Assembly (NCBI RefSeq): GCF_013299165.1
Contig: NZ_JAAFKD010000001.1
Span: 496,001-560,000, forward strand
DNA from: Microcoleus sp. bin38.metabat.b11b12b14.051
Lineage (GTDB): Bacteria > Cyanobacteriota > Cyanobacteriia > Cyanobacteriales > Microcoleaceae
DNA: 64,000 nucleotides
Direction of reading: 5' to 3'
Positions 18,334-26,606 of this stretch are shown here, piece after piece; position 1 is the stretch's first letter, and each line of letters begins with the position of its first letter. Position numbers and translations under genes: made by a program. The notes under the pieces were generated by a model that was not told where the DNA came from, did not search any database, and saw nothing but the letters and a program-made list of their open reading frames with translations.

Positions 18334-18606
18334 TTAGGGGCCTGAGAAAACGGCATCTTCAATGTCGTGACGCGAGAGGGAGTATTTGAAGGCTCGCTGA
18401 ATGTCTTGGCCGTCGGCTCCGGCGTCAATATAGCGGACAGTGAGTTGGTCGATATCGAGGGAGAGTTCTGCTTTCCAGGTAGGTCGATCGATCTGCCAGC
18501 AGTGGAGTTCTCGCCGATCTTGCTGGCAGCCGCGGCTTTTTAGCCACTGCTCGATTTCTGGCAGTGGATGGCTATACAAAGGAGTGTCAGCGGAAGGAAG
18601 AGTCAT
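18334..18606 (-). CDS. DUF3143 domain protein
   Basis: 90-residue soluble protein (MTLPSADTPLYSHPLPEIEQ...) of the cyanobacterial DUF3143 family, function unknown. It is an alpha/beta protein with a conserved WxxxIDRPTWKAEL strand region and an IQRAFKYSLSRHDIEDAVF helix, and has no catalytic motif or membrane segment. It lies 72 bases downstream of the J-domain gene, with a heptamer repeat in between, and the two are in the same direction. This pairing of DUF3143 and a DnaJ-like protein is common in cyanobacteria, so the small protein may act with the chaperone; that is inference. Confidence 0.85.
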   Translation of the reverse strand: MTLPSADTPLYSHPLPEIEQWLKSRGCQQDRRELHCWQIDRPTWKAELSLDIDQLTVRYIDAGADGQDIQRAFKYSLSRHDIEDAVFSGP

Positions 18607-18678
18607 AGGATTTTAGATTTTAGATTTTAGATTTTAGATGGGGGGATTCGGGGATTTGGGAATTGGGGATTTGAGGGT

Positions 18679-19158
18679 TTAATTGCCGCGAATTAAGCCG
18701 ATCGCGATCGCCAGTACCAAGCATCCGACTAAAGTAGCCCCCATGATAAATAGAGCGAATATTTCGCCGGGGGACAGAGGGCGATCCGTGGGATCTAGGT
18801 AAGCCGAGTTAGAAGTTTTTTTACTCGATCCCGAAACCGGAGTGTTGAAGCCCGGGGGCGACTGAATCACGTTCAGGCGAGAATAACCTATTTTGAGATC
18901 GTAGGCGAGGCGGCGTTCTGGGTTGCTGAGGGTAGCGTAGGCGTTATTGAGCTGTTGAAATTTGGCGGTGGCGACTGCGGGTGGCAAGTCGGTAGTATCG
19001 GGATGGTAGAGTTTGCTCAGTTCCCGGTACGATCGCCGAATTTCGATCGCGGAGGCTGAAGGATGCAGCCCTAACAAGCCGTAATGACTGGAACCCAAGG
19101 GGGTTTTTCCTGGTGTTTTCTGACTTTTGTTTTTCGCAGTTGCCTCGTTTCCTGCCAC
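18679..19158 (-). CDS. Membrane-anchored J-domain protein
   Basis: 159 residues. The J domain (about 24-88) has the HPD triplet in SKLYHPDTTDLP, which stimulates DnaK-type ATPases, followed by FQQLNNAYATLSNPERRLAYD. A linker rich in Ser and Thr leads to one C-terminal hydrophobic segment (about 133-156, FALFIMGATLVGCLVLAIAI). It therefore presents a J domain on the cytoplasmic face of a membrane and lacks the Gly/Phe and zinc domains of DnaJ itself. The start ATG at 19158 opens with a basic, Lys-rich tail. Adjacent to the DUF3143 gene. Confidence 0.9.
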   Translation of the reverse strand: MAGNEATAKNKSQKTPGKTPLGSSHYGLLGLHPSASAIEIRRSYRELSKLYHPDTTDLPPAVATAKFQQLNNAYATLSNPERRLAYDLKIGYSRLNVIQSPPGFNTPVSGSSKKTSNSAYLDPTDRPLSPGEIFALFIMGATLVGCLVLAIAIGLIRGN

Positions 19159-19286
19159 CGAAGCCCCTCTCTGCCGATTGTTGATAATATCTGATTATTT
19201 TAGCCCAGAGTTGAGTGTAGCGCCACTGTCTGTGCGATCGACGGGTTGAGTGTGGGCGATCGGCGATCGACCCGAAGGAGTTTAAA

Positions 19287-20162
19287 CTATGAATCGGGCG
19301 ATCGTAAATTCCGTATATCTTCAAGACTCAGCCCTGTGGTTTGGCTGATGGTTTCATCATCGAGGCGTGAAAGTAGCTGTCGGGCGATCGATCTCGCCTT
19401 TTCTCGCATCCCTTCTTCTCGTCCTTCTTCTTTTCCTTCCTCTCGCGCTTCCAGAGTAGCTTTGAGCATCGCCCCCTGTTGGTCATAAATAAACTGTTCT
19501 ATTTTTTCCATATTTGTTATTTCTTCCGGGCTTAATCTCGCTTGATTCGCAATGTCAAATGCTTTATGTATTTCCGGTATAATGTCCATTGTTTCTGGCA
19601 CTGATGTCAGACTTCTGGCATTTTTCATGAAATAAATCCATTTATCGGCTAGCGTTTCTAGTTCCTGCTCTTCTTTGGTAAACTTTGGCAATTCTACAAA
19701 TATTAAATCTATCTCATTGTCTGGATAAACTAAGTTTGTTTTCACTTCTTTATACACAAATCTCGAAATTAAATTCCGGTTGCTCGGAAACATTTCAAAA
19801 TCCGTGATTGTCAAAGCAATCACTGGTTTGAGCATTCGATAGCCTTCTCCTGCTTGTAGTTGAAATGCGTAGGTTTTGGCTGTATTGTAAAAAACTCGCT
19901 TCCCGAAAGACTGCACGTTGAGCACTTGCATTTCAATAATTACTAATGTGCCATCGCTGAGTTGGGCTTTGACATCGAGATATGTATCTTTTAATCCTTC
20001 AACTTTTGGAGGCAGATTTGGGTTGATTATTTCTAAGTCTTCAATGGTGGCATTTCCTTCGTAAACTAGCGCATTCAGAAAGCTGATTAAAATATCTTTG
20101 CTTTCTGATGAGCCGAATATTTTTTTGAAGGCGTAATCGGTTTTTGGATTAATAAATGTCAT
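19287..20162 (-). CDS. Rpn family PD-(D/E)XK nuclease-fold protein, copy 1
   Basis: 291 residues of the Rpn/PDDEXK_2 group, once annotated as putative transposases and now seen as recombination-promoting nucleases. The N-terminus MTFINPKTDYAFKKIFG is characteristic. The nuclease core has YLDVKAQLSDGTLVIIEMQV, with Asp and the ExQ variant of the ExK motif. After about residue 230 comes a charged EEGKEEGREEG helix and a C-terminal QLLSRLDDETISQTTGLS segment. It is one of two tandem copies, almost identical to the gene at 20226 except in that tail. Such genes are often multi-copy in filamentous cyanobacteria. Activity is not established for this group as a whole. Confidence 0.85.
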   Translation of the reverse strand: MTFINPKTDYAFKKIFGSSESKDILISFLNALVYEGNATIEDLEIINPNLPPKVEGLKDTYLDVKAQLSDGTLVIIEMQVLNVQSFGKRVFYNTAKTYAFQLQAGEGYRMLKPVIALTITDFEMFPSNRNLISRFVYKEVKTNLVYPDNEIDLIFVELPKFTKEEQELETLADKWIYFMKNARSLTSVPETMDIIPEIHKAFDIANQARLSPEEITNMEKIEQFIYDQQGAMLKATLEAREEGKEEGREEGMREKARSIARQLLSRLDDETISQTTGLSLEDIRNLRSPDS

Positions 20163-20225
20163 GAGGTTTCGGTGAATAACTTGAGTATTTATCGTGGCTA
20201 CAATAATTTAGGTTGGGAGGAACTT

Positions 20226-21113
20226 TTAGGAATCGCCCCCTCGCAAATTTCGCACATCCTCAACACTCAGCCCTGTGGTTTGGCTGATGGTTGCATCATC
20301 GAGGCGTGAAAGTAGCTGTCGGGCGATCGCCAGCTTTTCTTCTCGCTTTCCTTGTTCTCGTCCTTCTAACTTTCCTTCTTCTTTTCCTTCCTCTCGTGCT
20401 TCCAGAGTCGCTTTGAGCATCGCCCCCTGTTGGTCATAAATAAACTGTTCTATTTTTTCCATATTTGTGATTTCTTCCGGGCTTAATTTCGCTTGATTTG
20501 CAATATCAAAGGCTTTATGGATTTCTGGTATAATGTCCATTGTTTCTGGTACTGATGTCAGACTTCTGGCATTTTTTATGAAATAAATCCATTTATCGGC
20601 TAGCGTTTCTAGTTCCTGCTCTTCTTTGGTAAATTTCGGCAATTCTACAAATATTAAATCTATCTCATTGTCTGGATAAACTAAGTTTGTTTTCACTTCT
20701 TTATACACAAATCTCGAAATTAGATTCCGGTTGCTCGGAAACATTTCAAAATCAGTGATTGTCAAAGCAATCACTGGTTTGAGCATTCGATAGCCTTCTC
20801 CTGCTTGTAATTGAAATGCGTAGGTTTTGGCTGTATTGTAAAAAACCCGCTTCCCGAAAGACTGCACGTTGAGCACTTGCATTTCAATAATTACTAATGT
20901 GCCATCGCTGAGTTGGGCTTTGACATCGAGATATGTATCTTTTAATCCTTCAACTTTTGGAGGCAGATTTGGGTTGATTATTTCTAAGTCTTCAATGGTG
21001 GCATTTCCTTCGTAAACTAGCGCATTCAGAAAGCTGATTAAAATATCTTTGCTTTCTGATGAGCCGAATATTTTTTTGAAGGCATAATCGGTTTTTGGGT
21101 TGATAAATGTCAT
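20226..21113 (-). CDS. Rpn family PD-(D/E)XK nuclease-fold protein, copy 2
   Basis: 295 residues and a tandem duplicate of the gene at 19287, 63 bases upstream in the same direction. The first 230 or so residues differ by only a few substitutions (for example FIKNARS against FMKNARS and QAKL against QARL). The charged tail is longer here and its glycine-glutamate repeat unit is rearranged (GKEEGKLEGREQGKREEK). The nuclease motif YLDVKAQL...IIEMQV is intact in both. High identity suggests recent duplication or gene conversion. Role in genome change is inferred from characterised Rpn proteins. Confidence 0.85.
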   Translation of the reverse strand: MTFINPKTDYAFKKIFGSSESKDILISFLNALVYEGNATIEDLEIINPNLPPKVEGLKDTYLDVKAQLSDGTLVIIEMQVLNVQSFGKRVFYNTAKTYAFQLQAGEGYRMLKPVIALTITDFEMFPSNRNLISRFVYKEVKTNLVYPDNEIDLIFVELPKFTKEEQELETLADKWIYFIKNARSLTSVPETMDIIPEIHKAFDIANQAKLSPEEITNMEKIEQFIYDQQGAMLKATLEAREEGKEEGKLEGREQGKREEKLAIARQLLSRLDDATISQTTGLSVEDVRNLRGGDS

Positions 21114-21193
21114 AGCAGTAAGATTTAGGTTTGAGATTATGGGTTTTGTGGCGAAGTGGCCGAATTCGATCGCACTTCAACTGCTTCAACCGC

Positions 21194-22771
21194 TTATTTT
21201 GTTTCCGACAAAGGCTTGACATCTTCGGACAAATGTGCATTAGCCATTACCAACGCTGGCTCCTCCATAGTGTGTTCGTCTTCGGTGGGAAGTTCGCAAG
21301 AAATCAGCTCTGTGACAATTCTTTCTCCGAGAGCGTCTTCCCAATCCTGCAACTGTTCTCGGGCTTTGATTGGTGTATTGACAGCTACGTCTACGCCCAT
21401 TTGCTGGAGGTTGAGGCTGTGGGCTGTCGATCGACGATTCACAAACTCTACCAGCCATACGCTCAGTCCGACTGCGGCCATCAAAGGCAAGACAATCCGG
21501 TAATCTCGGGTTAATTCAAACATCAACAGAATGGCTGTCAGCGGTGCTCTGGCGCTACCTGCGAGGACGGCGGCCATCCCCACCATGGCGTAGGCGGGAG
21601 GGCCTGCGACTCGATCGCTCAGGGCGGGGATCATTTCCAAAAAGATGCCGTAAGCCGAACCCAGAGAAGCTCCCAAAAACATCGCCGGAGCGAAGATACC
21701 ACCAACTAAACCGCTACCCAGGCTGATTGCTGTCACCGCTAGTTTGACGAACAACAGCAGCAGCAGCAAAGACAAGGAAAATTTCACATCTTGCAGCATG
21801 GCTTGGACTGTTTCGTAGCCCACACCCAAAATTTGAGGCAATTGCAGGGCGACTAAGCCGACGATCGCACCGCCGATGATTGGGTGAACGGGCCGGGGCA
21901 GTCGTCCCAGCCAAGCAAATCCTTGGGTTTTTCCTTGAAAACAGCGATCGGCCAATTGAATTGCTTCTGTGTAGGCGAGAGACACACAGCTTGCCAAAAG
22001 TCCCAATCCCATGTATAGAGGCAGTTCTAGAGGACTGCGGACATCGTAGATCGGCAAAGCAAAGGCCGGCTGAGCTCCCAAACAAATTTGAGCGATCAGC
22101 GCCGAAACTACGGCAGATAGCAAGACAACACTCACAGACGAAGTGGCGAAAGTGCTGCCGAGCACGACTTCTAAGGCAAAAAAGACTCCGGCGATGGGAG
22201 AGTTAAATCCGGCAGATAAGCCTGCTGCTGCTCCGGCGCCGAGGAGCAAGCGCTGCCTTTCTGGGGAAAGCTGCAAGACTTGAGCTAGCAGCATTCCGAA
22301 GTTGGCACCGATTTCGACGCTGGGGGCTTCTGGGCCGAGGGATGCACCGGTGCCGAGGGATACTGAGGCGGCCACCATTCTGGTGATGGGTTTGAGCGGG
22401 GAGAGTTCTTGCAGCCCCCGCGTCGCGGCAATTAACGATGACATATTCGGGCCAAAATCGCGAAACCACCAGCGCATCAGCCCGATGATGACTCCGCCGA
22501 TGGTGGGAATACACGCTAGTGTCCAAGAGCCTTTCGAGGCGATCGCCCCCATGAAGTCTTCCAGCATCAGGCTGTGGATCACGTGGATCAGGTAGTGAAA
22601 GGTGACTACGCCTGCGCCCGTAACTCCCCCGATGACTAGGGAGAGGATGAGTAGCAGGGTTTCTGGACTCGGGTGGAGGCTGTTGAACAGCGGGCTAAGG
22701 CGGGATGCTTGGGGAGTTTCTGCGGTTGGCCCGGGCGGTGGCAGGAGATCCACAGGATGGGTGGCTTTCAT
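21194..22771 (-). CDS. ClC family chloride channel or transporter
   Basis: 525-residue integral membrane protein with the ClC signatures in order: GTGASLGPEAPSVEIG at about 141-156, where Glu148 is the gating glutamate, and GSGLVGGIFAPAMFLGASLG, the GxFxP chloride-binding segment, in the second half. About 10 to 12 hydrophobic segments are visible. The equivalent of the proton glutamate of exchangers is not assigned with confidence, so it may be channel or antiporter. The C-terminal 80 residues are soluble and too short for a CBS pair. The start ATG at 22771 gives MKATHPVDLLPPPG. Its 3' end lies 80 bases upstream of the Rpn pair in the same direction. Probable roles are chloride or pH balance. 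Confidence 0.9.
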   Translation of the reverse strand: MKATHPVDLLPPPGPTAETPQASRLSPLFNSLHPSPETLLLILSLVIGGVTGAGVVTFHYLIHVIHSLMLEDFMGAIASKGSWTLACIPTIGGVIIGLMRWWFRDFGPNMSSLIAATRGLQELSPLKPITRMVAASVSLGTGASLGPEAPSVEIGANFGMLLAQVLQLSPERQRLLLGAGAAAGLSAGFNSPIAGVFFALEVVLGSTFATSSVSVVLLSAVVSALIAQICLGAQPAFALPIYDVRSPLELPLYMGLGLLASCVSLAYTEAIQLADRCFQGKTQGFAWLGRLPRPVHPIIGGAIVGLVALQLPQILGVGYETVQAMLQDVKFSLSLLLLLLFVKLAVTAISLGSGLVGGIFAPAMFLGASLGSAYGIFLEMIPALSDRVAGPPAYAMVGMAAVLAGSARAPLTAILLMFELTRDYRIVLPLMAAVGLSVWLVEFVNRRSTAHSLNLQQMGVDVAVNTPIKAREQLQDWEDALGERIVTELISCELPTEDEHTMEEPALVMANAHLSEDVKPLSETK

Positions 22772-22867
22772 TTAGGGGTTAATTTTTTTGTGTGAGAAGT
22801 TAGATAAATATTACATTTTATTTCTTATTTTCATTTTGAGTTATTTTAGGGGAATTGACAAGTTATA

Positions 22868-22900
22868 CGATTTTAGATTTTAGATTTTAGATTTTAGATT
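22868..22900. repeat. AGATTTT heptamer tandem repeat
   Basis: About five copies of ATTTTAG in the intergenic stretch upstream of the ClC gene. The remaining 250 bases before 23160 show no gene or structure that I can support. Confidence 0.75.
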
Positions 22901-23199
22901 GAAGAATTAGGAATGATTGATGAGTTCAGGGTTTGGAGCTTACTAGAGAGTTAGATTCTTTTTTTAAACTGGTATTAATCAAGACATAGTTGAGGGAGGA
23001 TTTTGGGGCGACCGGCTGGGGTGGAATAAGCGCTTCTGAGGGTGGGTGAATTTTACGTGACGATTGTATACTCAGTGACATTCAAATTTAGATAAATTGA
23101 GTGATAATCCTAATTAACTATATCTAAAGTGCTAGAAGTTCGGGCGATCGCACTCTGAGGAGCGGTGAGCTGGCACTATACTAACAATTAGTGAAACTC

Positions 23200-23250
23200 A
23201 ACTTTCCATTTGAGATTATTGATGGGGTCAAAAATCTCAAATGGAAAGTT
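23200..23250. repeat. Perfect 17-bp inverted repeat
   Basis: AACTTTCCATTTGAGAT (23200-23216) pairs exactly with its complement at 23234-23250 around a 17-base loop. There is no T-run, so it is not a standard terminator. It lies about 140 bases beyond the stop of the gene at 23393 (minus strand). Confidence 0.85.
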
Positions 23251-23388
23251 TGATCGTTCGCTATGGAAGTCCTAGGCATGAAAGATGCGGACTGAAGTCC
23301 TCACTACAAACCTGTTGGATCGTTCGCTATGGAAGTCCTAGTCATGAAGGATGCGGACTGAAGTCCTCACTACAAACCTGTTGGATCG
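23251..23388. repeat. 68-bp tandem duplication including family A repeats
   Basis: Two nearly identical units, each GATCGTTCGCTATGGAAGTC followed by CTAGGCATGAAAG and a family A core GGACTGAAGTCCTCACTAC. An open frame across both units is only the repeat being translated. Confidence 0.85.
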
Positions 23389-23392
23389 CACC

Positions 23393-24826
23393 TCACATGG
23401 GTTGTTGCGCGGGCCGGATTCTGGCTCTGGGTTTGGCGATCGACATTAGCGGATCGCCGATGGTGGTGACTTTCCAGGGCGGCGATTCTAGCTGGCGGGC
23501 TGCGATTAAAAAGGGCGCACCTCGTTTTAGGCGATCGACCATAATTTTAGGCGGAATAAATGCAGATAACAAAGGTTCGTTGACGCTACCGACATAGGCG
23601 TAAGCACCATTTTGCAACCACCGCCCAGCAACGGTACTTGCATCATCTGGATCAGATGCTGACCAACTGTGAATCATGTGGATTGCTGCGGGAAATTCGA
23701 GTTTTGGTATATCGTCAACTGGGGCATCGCCGTCGCCGACTTGAAATGATTTTGGATAGCCTTTGGAATTCATCAATATTAAGTCAAATGTCCACGGTTT
23801 TGATGCTAAATTCCGCCAAGTTTGCAGGCTAGAATCTGGTTGCTGCACTAATTCGACATTCAAACCTATGGTTTTTAGTCCGCTAGCTGCTGACTCCATT
23901 TCGTATTTTCCCCAATTTCCTTCTTTTGGGTAACTGTCATACAGCATCGCTGTTTCGCTGTCGAGGAATATGGCGCACATGGCTTGATAGATCGCTCGCA
24001 CTTCCGAGCCATAAATCCAGCCAGCCGCAGCCCAGCGTTCGCCGTTGGGGTGCCGTCCCAAACCGTCGGTAACAGCTAATTGTTCGTCTTTGTTTTGAGG
24101 GGATTGATATTTTACTGCTAGTTGGCGTACAATGGTGATTGTGTCGATCGCGTCTCCGAGTTGAGAGTAAAAATATCCTGTAGATTCGACAGCTTTGGTA
24201 ACTGCTATTTGCAGAGTTTTCCACTGTGTGTCATTGAGGTTATTGTTGGGTTTTCCGAAGTTGCCTTCGACAAATACTAAAGGTTGGCCACGGGCGGCTG
24301 CTAAGGCAACTGCTGCTGTGCGTGCTGGGTCATTTTCTGAGGTGATGACTACTCCTGGAGGTTCCCAGCCGAGCTCTTTCCATTTTTCTTTTAAGGTTTT
24401 AGCATCCGTGGCATTCCAGGCTGTTGCTGCGCTGTTGTGCATTAATTGTTGGAGTTTTTGACCTGTTGGGAGTTGCTGTTTGATGCTGGGTAAACGGACG
24501 ATTTCTTCGGGTTGGAAGCGCTCCAAAAACATCGGCGCATATTTTTTATCTTCGATGATAATGGGCCAGTGTCCTTTGAGGTTCCATTTTTGGATTGCTG
24601 CTAAGAATGTGGCTTCGTCGGGGACTAAAACTATGCGGTTGACTGTTGGGATGTTGTCGCGGATCAGTCCGACTCGCAGGCCTGTTTTCACTGGCCAGGG
24701 CTCTTGTTTGGCTGATGGGGGAAGTTGAAAGGGTTTTTTGAGCAGGCGATCGCACCCGACGCCGATTGTTGCTAAAATCGAAATTAGGGCGATCGCTAGC
24801 AATTGAAGTTTTAACTGTTTTTTCAT
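23393..24826 (-). CDS. Exported protein of unknown function, C25 (gingipain)-fold-like C-terminus
   Basis: 477 residues with a hydrophobic signal segment (about 5-24) ending at VGC, a weak lipobox, so it may be a lipoprotein. The body has a receiver-like alternation of beta strands and helices (VVITSENDPARTAAVALAAA; LVFVEGNFG). The last 100 residues contain HMIHSWSASDPDD, GAYAYVGSVNEPLLSAFIPP and TIGDPLMSI. This resembles the end of C25/gingipain-like proteins, where GxxGTV...P and LGDP motifs close the caspase-type sheet. A catalytic His-Cys pair is not evident: the His of IHSW is present, a Cys at the expected place is not. The start is the ATG at 24826. Function unknown. Confidence 0.6.
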   Translation of the reverse strand: MKKQLKLQLLAIALISILATIGVGCDRLLKKPFQLPPSAKQEPWPVKTGLRVGLIRDNIPTVNRIVLVPDEATFLAAIQKWNLKGHWPIIIEDKKYAPMFLERFQPEEIVRLPSIKQQLPTGQKLQQLMHNSAATAWNATDAKTLKEKWKELGWEPPGVVITSENDPARTAAVALAAARGQPLVFVEGNFGKPNNNLNDTQWKTLQIAVTKAVESTGYFYSQLGDAIDTITIVRQLAVKYQSPQNKDEQLAVTDGLGRHPNGERWAAAGWIYGSEVRAIYQAMCAIFLDSETAMLYDSYPKEGNWGKYEMESAASGLKTIGLNVELVQQPDSSLQTWRNLASKPWTFDLILMNSKGYPKSFQVGDGDAPVDDIPKLEFPAAIHMIHSWSASDPDDASTVAGRWLQNGAYAYVGSVNEPLLSAFIPPKIMVDRLKRGAPFLIAARQLESPPWKVTTIGDPLMSIAKPRARIRPAQQPM

Positions 24827-24912
24827 GAGGGAAGGGAAGAGTAGCAAAAAACTCGATCGCCAACACTAGAAATTATAGGTATATTTTTATACTAATACCG
24901 GATTTTCGCGGC

Positions 24913-25515
24913 ATGACACAGAGAAATATTGTAAGTGCGATCGGGATGGTGACTGTTTGTGCGATCGGCTTAGCAACTACAGGTTTAATAATTTTCGCAG
25001 CCAACGGTTCCTCAGTCAAGCATCAAGTCCGACAATTGCTTGTTACCAGACAATGCCGGGAGTGCAATCTTTCAGGTGCTAATTTGAGTGCAGTTTTTCT
25101 CGAAGGCGTCAATTTAGAAAATGCCAACCTGAAAAATGCCAATTTGTGGAGTGCCAATTTGGTAAATGCTAACTTGAAACAGGCAAATTTGGCTGGTGTT
25201 TACCTGATAAGTAGCAATTTGGTAGGGGCAAATTTGGCAGAAAGCAATTTAGAAAAGGCGTTTTTAGAGGATGCTTATTTGGGAGAAAGTAACTTAAAAA
25301 ATGCTAACTTAACAGGTGCTTTTATGAAAGGTATTTTTTTGGTTAATGCTGACTTGTCGGGGGCGAATTTGGAGGGGGCAAATCTGTGGATGGCAAATCT
25401 GGAGGGTGCTAATTTGCAGGGTGCTAATCTGAGGAATGCTTTGCTGTTGGAGACTAATTTGAAGGGGGCGAATTTAAAGGGTGCGGTGATGCCTGATGGT
25501 ACGCGGCATGAATAA
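24913..25515 (+). CDS. Membrane-anchored pentapeptide-repeat protein
   Basis: 200 residues. An N-terminal hydrophobic anchor (about 8-31, SAIGMVTVCAIGLATTGLII) is followed from about residue 50 to 195 by some 28 uninterrupted A(N/D)LxX pentapeptides, which fold as a right-handed square beta-helix. The block opens with CRECNLSGANLS; a CxxC pair just before such repeats is common in cyanobacterial members. No enzymatic domain is attached. Divergent from the gene at 24826, with an intergenic region of 86 bases. Pentapeptide-repeat proteins are very numerous in cyanobacteria; most have no known role. Confidence 0.9.
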   Translation: MTQRNIVSAIGMVTVCAIGLATTGLIIFAANGSSVKHQVRQLLVTRQCRECNLSGANLSAVFLEGVNLENANLKNANLWSANLVNANLKQANLAGVYLISSNLVGANLAESNLEKAFLEDAYLGESNLKNANLTGAFMKGIFLVNADLSGANLEGANLWMANLEGANLQGANLRNALLLETNLKGANLKGAVMPDGTRHE

Positions 25516-25550
25516 ATGTCAGTTGTCAGTTGTCATTTGTCAGTTGTTAT

Positions 25551-25630
25551 AGGAAAGGGCGATCGCGCCTGCAACCTTCATTTCCCGTTATTTGGTGAGG
25601 AGATGAAGGAGTGATGAGGTGCGATTGACA
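25551..25630. repeat. Dispersed repeat, about 75 bp, first copy
   Basis: GGAAAGGGCGATCGCGCCTG then CAACCTTCATTTCCCGTTAT and GGTGAG..GAAGG..GTGAGGTGCGAT. A close copy lies at 26433-26510. The two flank the holin-like gene region. Heptamers of GTCAGTT precede the first copy. Confidence 0.75.
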
Positions 25631-25642
25631 TCCTAAAAGATT

Positions 25643-25873
25643 TTACAATTTTACTGCCCGCGTCCTGGTTTGCAATCTACAAAACCTAATGCCTCTGTGC
25701 CCTTGAAAACTGGCGATTGCCATCTCAATAACTGCTTCGATCGGGTATTCAATTTCAGCAGCACGAGCAATTAGAGCGGCTTGAATTCGATCGGGCAAGC
25801 GTCCTAAAATAATTTCGGCATCAGCGAGGGAAAGTTCTGAAGTTTGGCTTGCATGGCATTCACCAATTGCAAT
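25643..25873 (-). pseudogene. Possible remnant of a small gene
   Basis: An open frame of about 75 codons reads SQTSELSLADAEIILGRLPDR, then IQAALIARAAEIEYPIEAVI, then EMAIASFQGHRG, and looks like real protein. It has no ATG, GTG or TTG in a suitable place: the frame begins after a TAA near 25876. The end (RFCRLQTRTRAVKL) looks scrambled. A short helical protein of this type is what I would expect from cyanobacterial small-protein families, but I cannot name it. Confidence 0.35.
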
Positions 25874-25915
25874 TTAATATAGCTTGGCTATCGCACCCCT
25901 CAACCTATCTTTCAG

Positions 25916-26155
25916 TCATGAATCACTACTGGGTCTAGGAGCTAGTCGATTGCCAGAATCATTTCTGGGATTTGAAAGAGGAGTTACTTGAGTGCGGGTA
26001 AGAAAGGATAGCAATGCAGCAGTGAAAGCATATAAAGTTCCTAACTGAATCTCCTGCAACTGAAGAGCACCGAAAGCCACTAGCACGGGAAAAAGTGCTT
26101 GAATAAGTCCCTGAAATAACACTGGCTCTTGCCTAATCTGCTTGAATAACCACAT
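25916..26155 (-). CDS. Small holin-like membrane protein
   Basis: 79 residues: a short charged head (MWLFKQIRQEP), one or two hydrophobic stretches (about 13-55, VLFQGLIQALFPVLVAFGAL and GTLYAFTAALLSFL) and a tail TRTQVTPLSNPR. The pattern EPVL-QG-IQA...LTRTQVTP resembles small phage and prophage holin-like proteins. It lies downstream of the endolysin-like gene (26607) in the same direction, with a 450-base gap between. The combination suggests a lysis pair, but the gene could also be an unrelated small membrane protein. Confidence 0.5.
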   Translation of the reverse strand: MWLFKQIRQEPVLFQGLIQALFPVLVAFGALQLQEIQLGTLYAFTAALLSFLTRTQVTPLSNPRNDSGNRLAPRPSSDS

Positions 26156-26245
26156 AACAAAGCCTCATATTTTAGATTCAACTCGAACATAAAACTCTGA
26201 AGTACATCTCAACCGAAAGCTAAAGCAGTCGAACTTATAATTGTG

Positions 26246-26300
26246 TCGCAGATGCGGTACAATACTTTTCTTAGTCGGGTTATACCGCACATCTGCGGTT
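26246..26300. repeat. Imperfect inverted repeat
   Basis: GCAGATGCGGTA and TACCGCACATCTGC pair with a two-base bulge around a loop of about 25 bases. It lies upstream of the holin-like gene. Confidence 0.6.
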
Positions 26301-26354
26301 GAACTCTGAATAGTCTGAACAAGTTTTGCTTTGACTTAACTCAAAGAATAAATC

Positions 26355-26510
26355 ACCCCGATCGCCCTGTCGGTGAGAAAAAGTGACAGACTTTTGTAAA
26401 GGTTTGTAACTTTACAGATTGTCAAGGTAGAGGAAAGGGCGATCGCACCTGTAACCTTCATTTCCCGTTATTGGGTGAGGGAGTGAAGGTGTGAGGTGCG
26501 ATCGGCTTAC
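26355..26510. repeat. Two dispersed repeat copies in the gap before the holin-like gene
   Basis: At 26355-26415, CCCGATCGCCCTGTCGGTGA followed by GAAAAAGTGACAGACTTTTG matches 27938-27990, next to the start of the endolysin gene. At 26433-26510 is the second copy of the 75-bp repeat of 25551. The pairing suggests that this region arose by local duplication. Confidence 0.7.
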
Positions 26511-26606
26511 TATTCAAACACTTTTCAAACTTTAGACAACCCCTGAGATATCTTGTAGGACAGGATTTCCAGATCGCCCTAGAGAGTGTTAACGGGCAGT
26601 GTCCAC

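Noticed and set aside
23241..23597. 118-codon frame on the plus strand
   Set aside because: Made of the 68-bp tandem duplication and the antisense of the gene at 23393.
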